DNA of 6,738 nucleotides, taken from NCBI GenBank assembly GCA_002352485.1, contig DEIM01000068.1:1-6738 (forward strand), read 5' to 3'. Both the position numbers and the translations under genes were made by a program. Positions 5,831 to 6,738 of this stretch are shown one piece after another. Origin of the DNA: Candidatus Dadabacteria bacterium UBA2774 (GTDB taxonomy: Bacteria; Desulfobacterota_D; UBA1144; Nemesobacterales; UBA2774). Numbering within the stretch: position 1 is the first letter of the stretch; every line of letters starts with the position of its first letter. The notes under the pieces were generated by a model. That model made no database searches and was not told the origin of the DNA. It was given only the letters and a program-made list of their open reading frames with translations.

Positions 5831-6738
5831 ATGAGAGCAACAGTATATAAAGGGCTTAATAAGGTAGAGGTAGACAATGTTCCGGATCCGGTTATAGCAG
5901 ATCCCAAGGACGTAATTGTGAAAATAACCAGCGGAGGAATTTGCGGCTCTGATCTGCATATCTACAGAGGGCACTTCCAGTTAAACGAAGGCGATACGGT
6001 TGGCCATGAATTTGTGGGCAGGGTCGAAGAGGTCGGGAGCGAAGTTAAAGACCTTAAGAAGGGCGATAAAGTGATTGGCCCTTTCTGGTGCAGCTGTGAC
6101 AAATGTCATTATTGTAAGAAAGGCCTACACACTTCCTGCGTCCAGGGTGGTTGTTTTGGTTTCGGAGACCTGCTGGGCGGTCTGGGAGGATGTCAGGCTG
6201 AGTATGTAAGGGTTCCAAACGCCGAGGGTACATTGGTTAAGGCTCCCGAAAGCTTGTCTGATGACAGCTATGACGAAAAGACATTACTTTTGGGAGATAA
6301 TGTATGCACCGGTTATCATGGATCGTTAAACGGAGATATTAAGCCAGGGGACACCGTGGTGGTTTACGGAGACGGGGCTGTTGGATTATTCGCCACATAC
6401 GCGGCGACTTTATTTGAGCCTGGGCAGCTAATAACCGTCGGCCATCATGACTACAGACTGGACATAGCCAGTAAGTATGGAGCGACTAAGGTAATTAACT
6501 CAAAGAATGAGGACGCATCCGAAATTATCAGGAATATGACTGATGGGCACGGCGCGAACGTCATTGTTGAATGTGTGGGAAATACGGATTCGCTGCAATC
6601 CTGTCTCGAGTTGACCAGGCCTGGCGGTACGGTATCGATCACGGGCCTTTTCTGGGAGCCTTTCCCGCTAAATATGACCGACTTTTACCTGAGGAATCTT
6701 CATTTGCGCGGAGGAGTTGCTCCTACAAGAGCCTATAT
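5831..6738 (+). CDS. Zinc-dependent alcohol dehydrogenase-family (MDR) oxidoreductase, partial
   Basis: The first 302 residues are present; the gene runs off the right edge, and family members are usually about 340-390 residues. The catalytic zinc ligands are C38 in GICGSD and H59-E60 in VGHEFVG. The structural zinc lobe has C89, C92, C95 and C103 in Cx2Cx2Cx7C spacing, with an extra Cys at 87. The Rossmann motif GDGAVG is at 180-185. After the second Rossmann strand the sequence is ITVGHHDYRL (201-210): no acidic residue follows the strand, as in NADP-dependent relatives with a G-S-R motif there, so NADP(H) use is possible. The alcohol or polyol substrate is unknown. The ATG at 5831 is preceded by GGAGG (5817-5821) at 9 nt. 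It is divergent from the protease gene, across 195 nt of A/T-rich regulatory DNA. Confidence 0.93.
   Translation, partial: MRATVYKGLNKVEVDNVPDPVIADPKDVIVKITSGGICGSDLHIYRGHFQLNEGDTVGHEFVGRVEEVGSEVKDLKKGDKVIGPFWCSCDKCHYCKKGLHTSCVQGGCFGFGDLLGGLGGCQAEYVRVPNAEGTLVKAPESLSDDSYDEKTLLLGDNVCTGYHGSLNGDIKPGDTVVVYGDGAVGLFATYAATLFEPGQLITVGHHDYRLDIASKYGATKVINSKNEDASEIIRNMTDGHGANVIVECVGNTDSLQSCLELTRPGGTVSITGLFWEPFPLNMTDFYLRNLHLRGGVAPTRAY

Overview
The window is an ordinary-looking stretch of bacterial chromosome: closely packed genes on both strands, Shine-Dalgarno sites, sigma70-type promoters and one textbook intrinsic terminator. Base composition looks intermediate by eye. An Aat gene, a Lon-family AAA_32 protease and the general protein style suggest a Gram-negative lineage, perhaps deltaproteobacteria-like or a related uncultured phylum. 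This is a weak inference because there is no rRNA or other marker.

Layout, left to right. (1) Positions 1-84 carry the last 27 codons of an unrecognised + strand gene. (2) 159-1512 is a probable two-gene + strand unit: aat (leucyl/phenylalanyl-tRNA--protein transferase), then 40 nt later an SGNH/GDSL hydrolase resembling the Mycobacterium smegmatis arylesterase/acyltransferase. (3) 1513-1804 is a non-coding region. It holds degenerate short direct repeats (1519-1663), a strong extended -10 promoter (1671-1698) and a roughly 100-nt leader. (4) 1805-2263 encodes a small NadM-like nucleotidyltransferase, closed by a rho-independent terminator at 2312-2342, so this gene is a self-contained transcription unit. 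(5) 2446-3192 is a class I glutamine amidotransferase with a TTG start. It converges, with only 4 nt between stop codons, on (6) a large - strand gene (5635-3197) for a Lon-family ATP-dependent protease of the AAA_32 type. (7) 5636-5830 is a divergent promoter region with a good promoter for the protease and a 7+7 bp palindrome just downstream of its predicted start site. (8) 5831 to the window end is the first 302 codons of a zinc-dependent alcohol dehydrogenase-type (MDR) enzyme.

The genes do not form an obvious single pathway. Two concern protein turnover: Aat makes N-degrons, and the Lon-like enzyme degrades proteins. Two concern nicotinamide cofactors: the NadM-like enzyme could make NAD, and the dehydrogenase would use NAD(P). 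These pairings are suggestive only, since the genes sit in different transcription units. I found no CRISPR array, tRNA, rRNA, complete mobile element or convincing novel multi-gene system. The items most worth a second look are the repeat cluster at 1519-1663 and the palindrome at the protease promoter.
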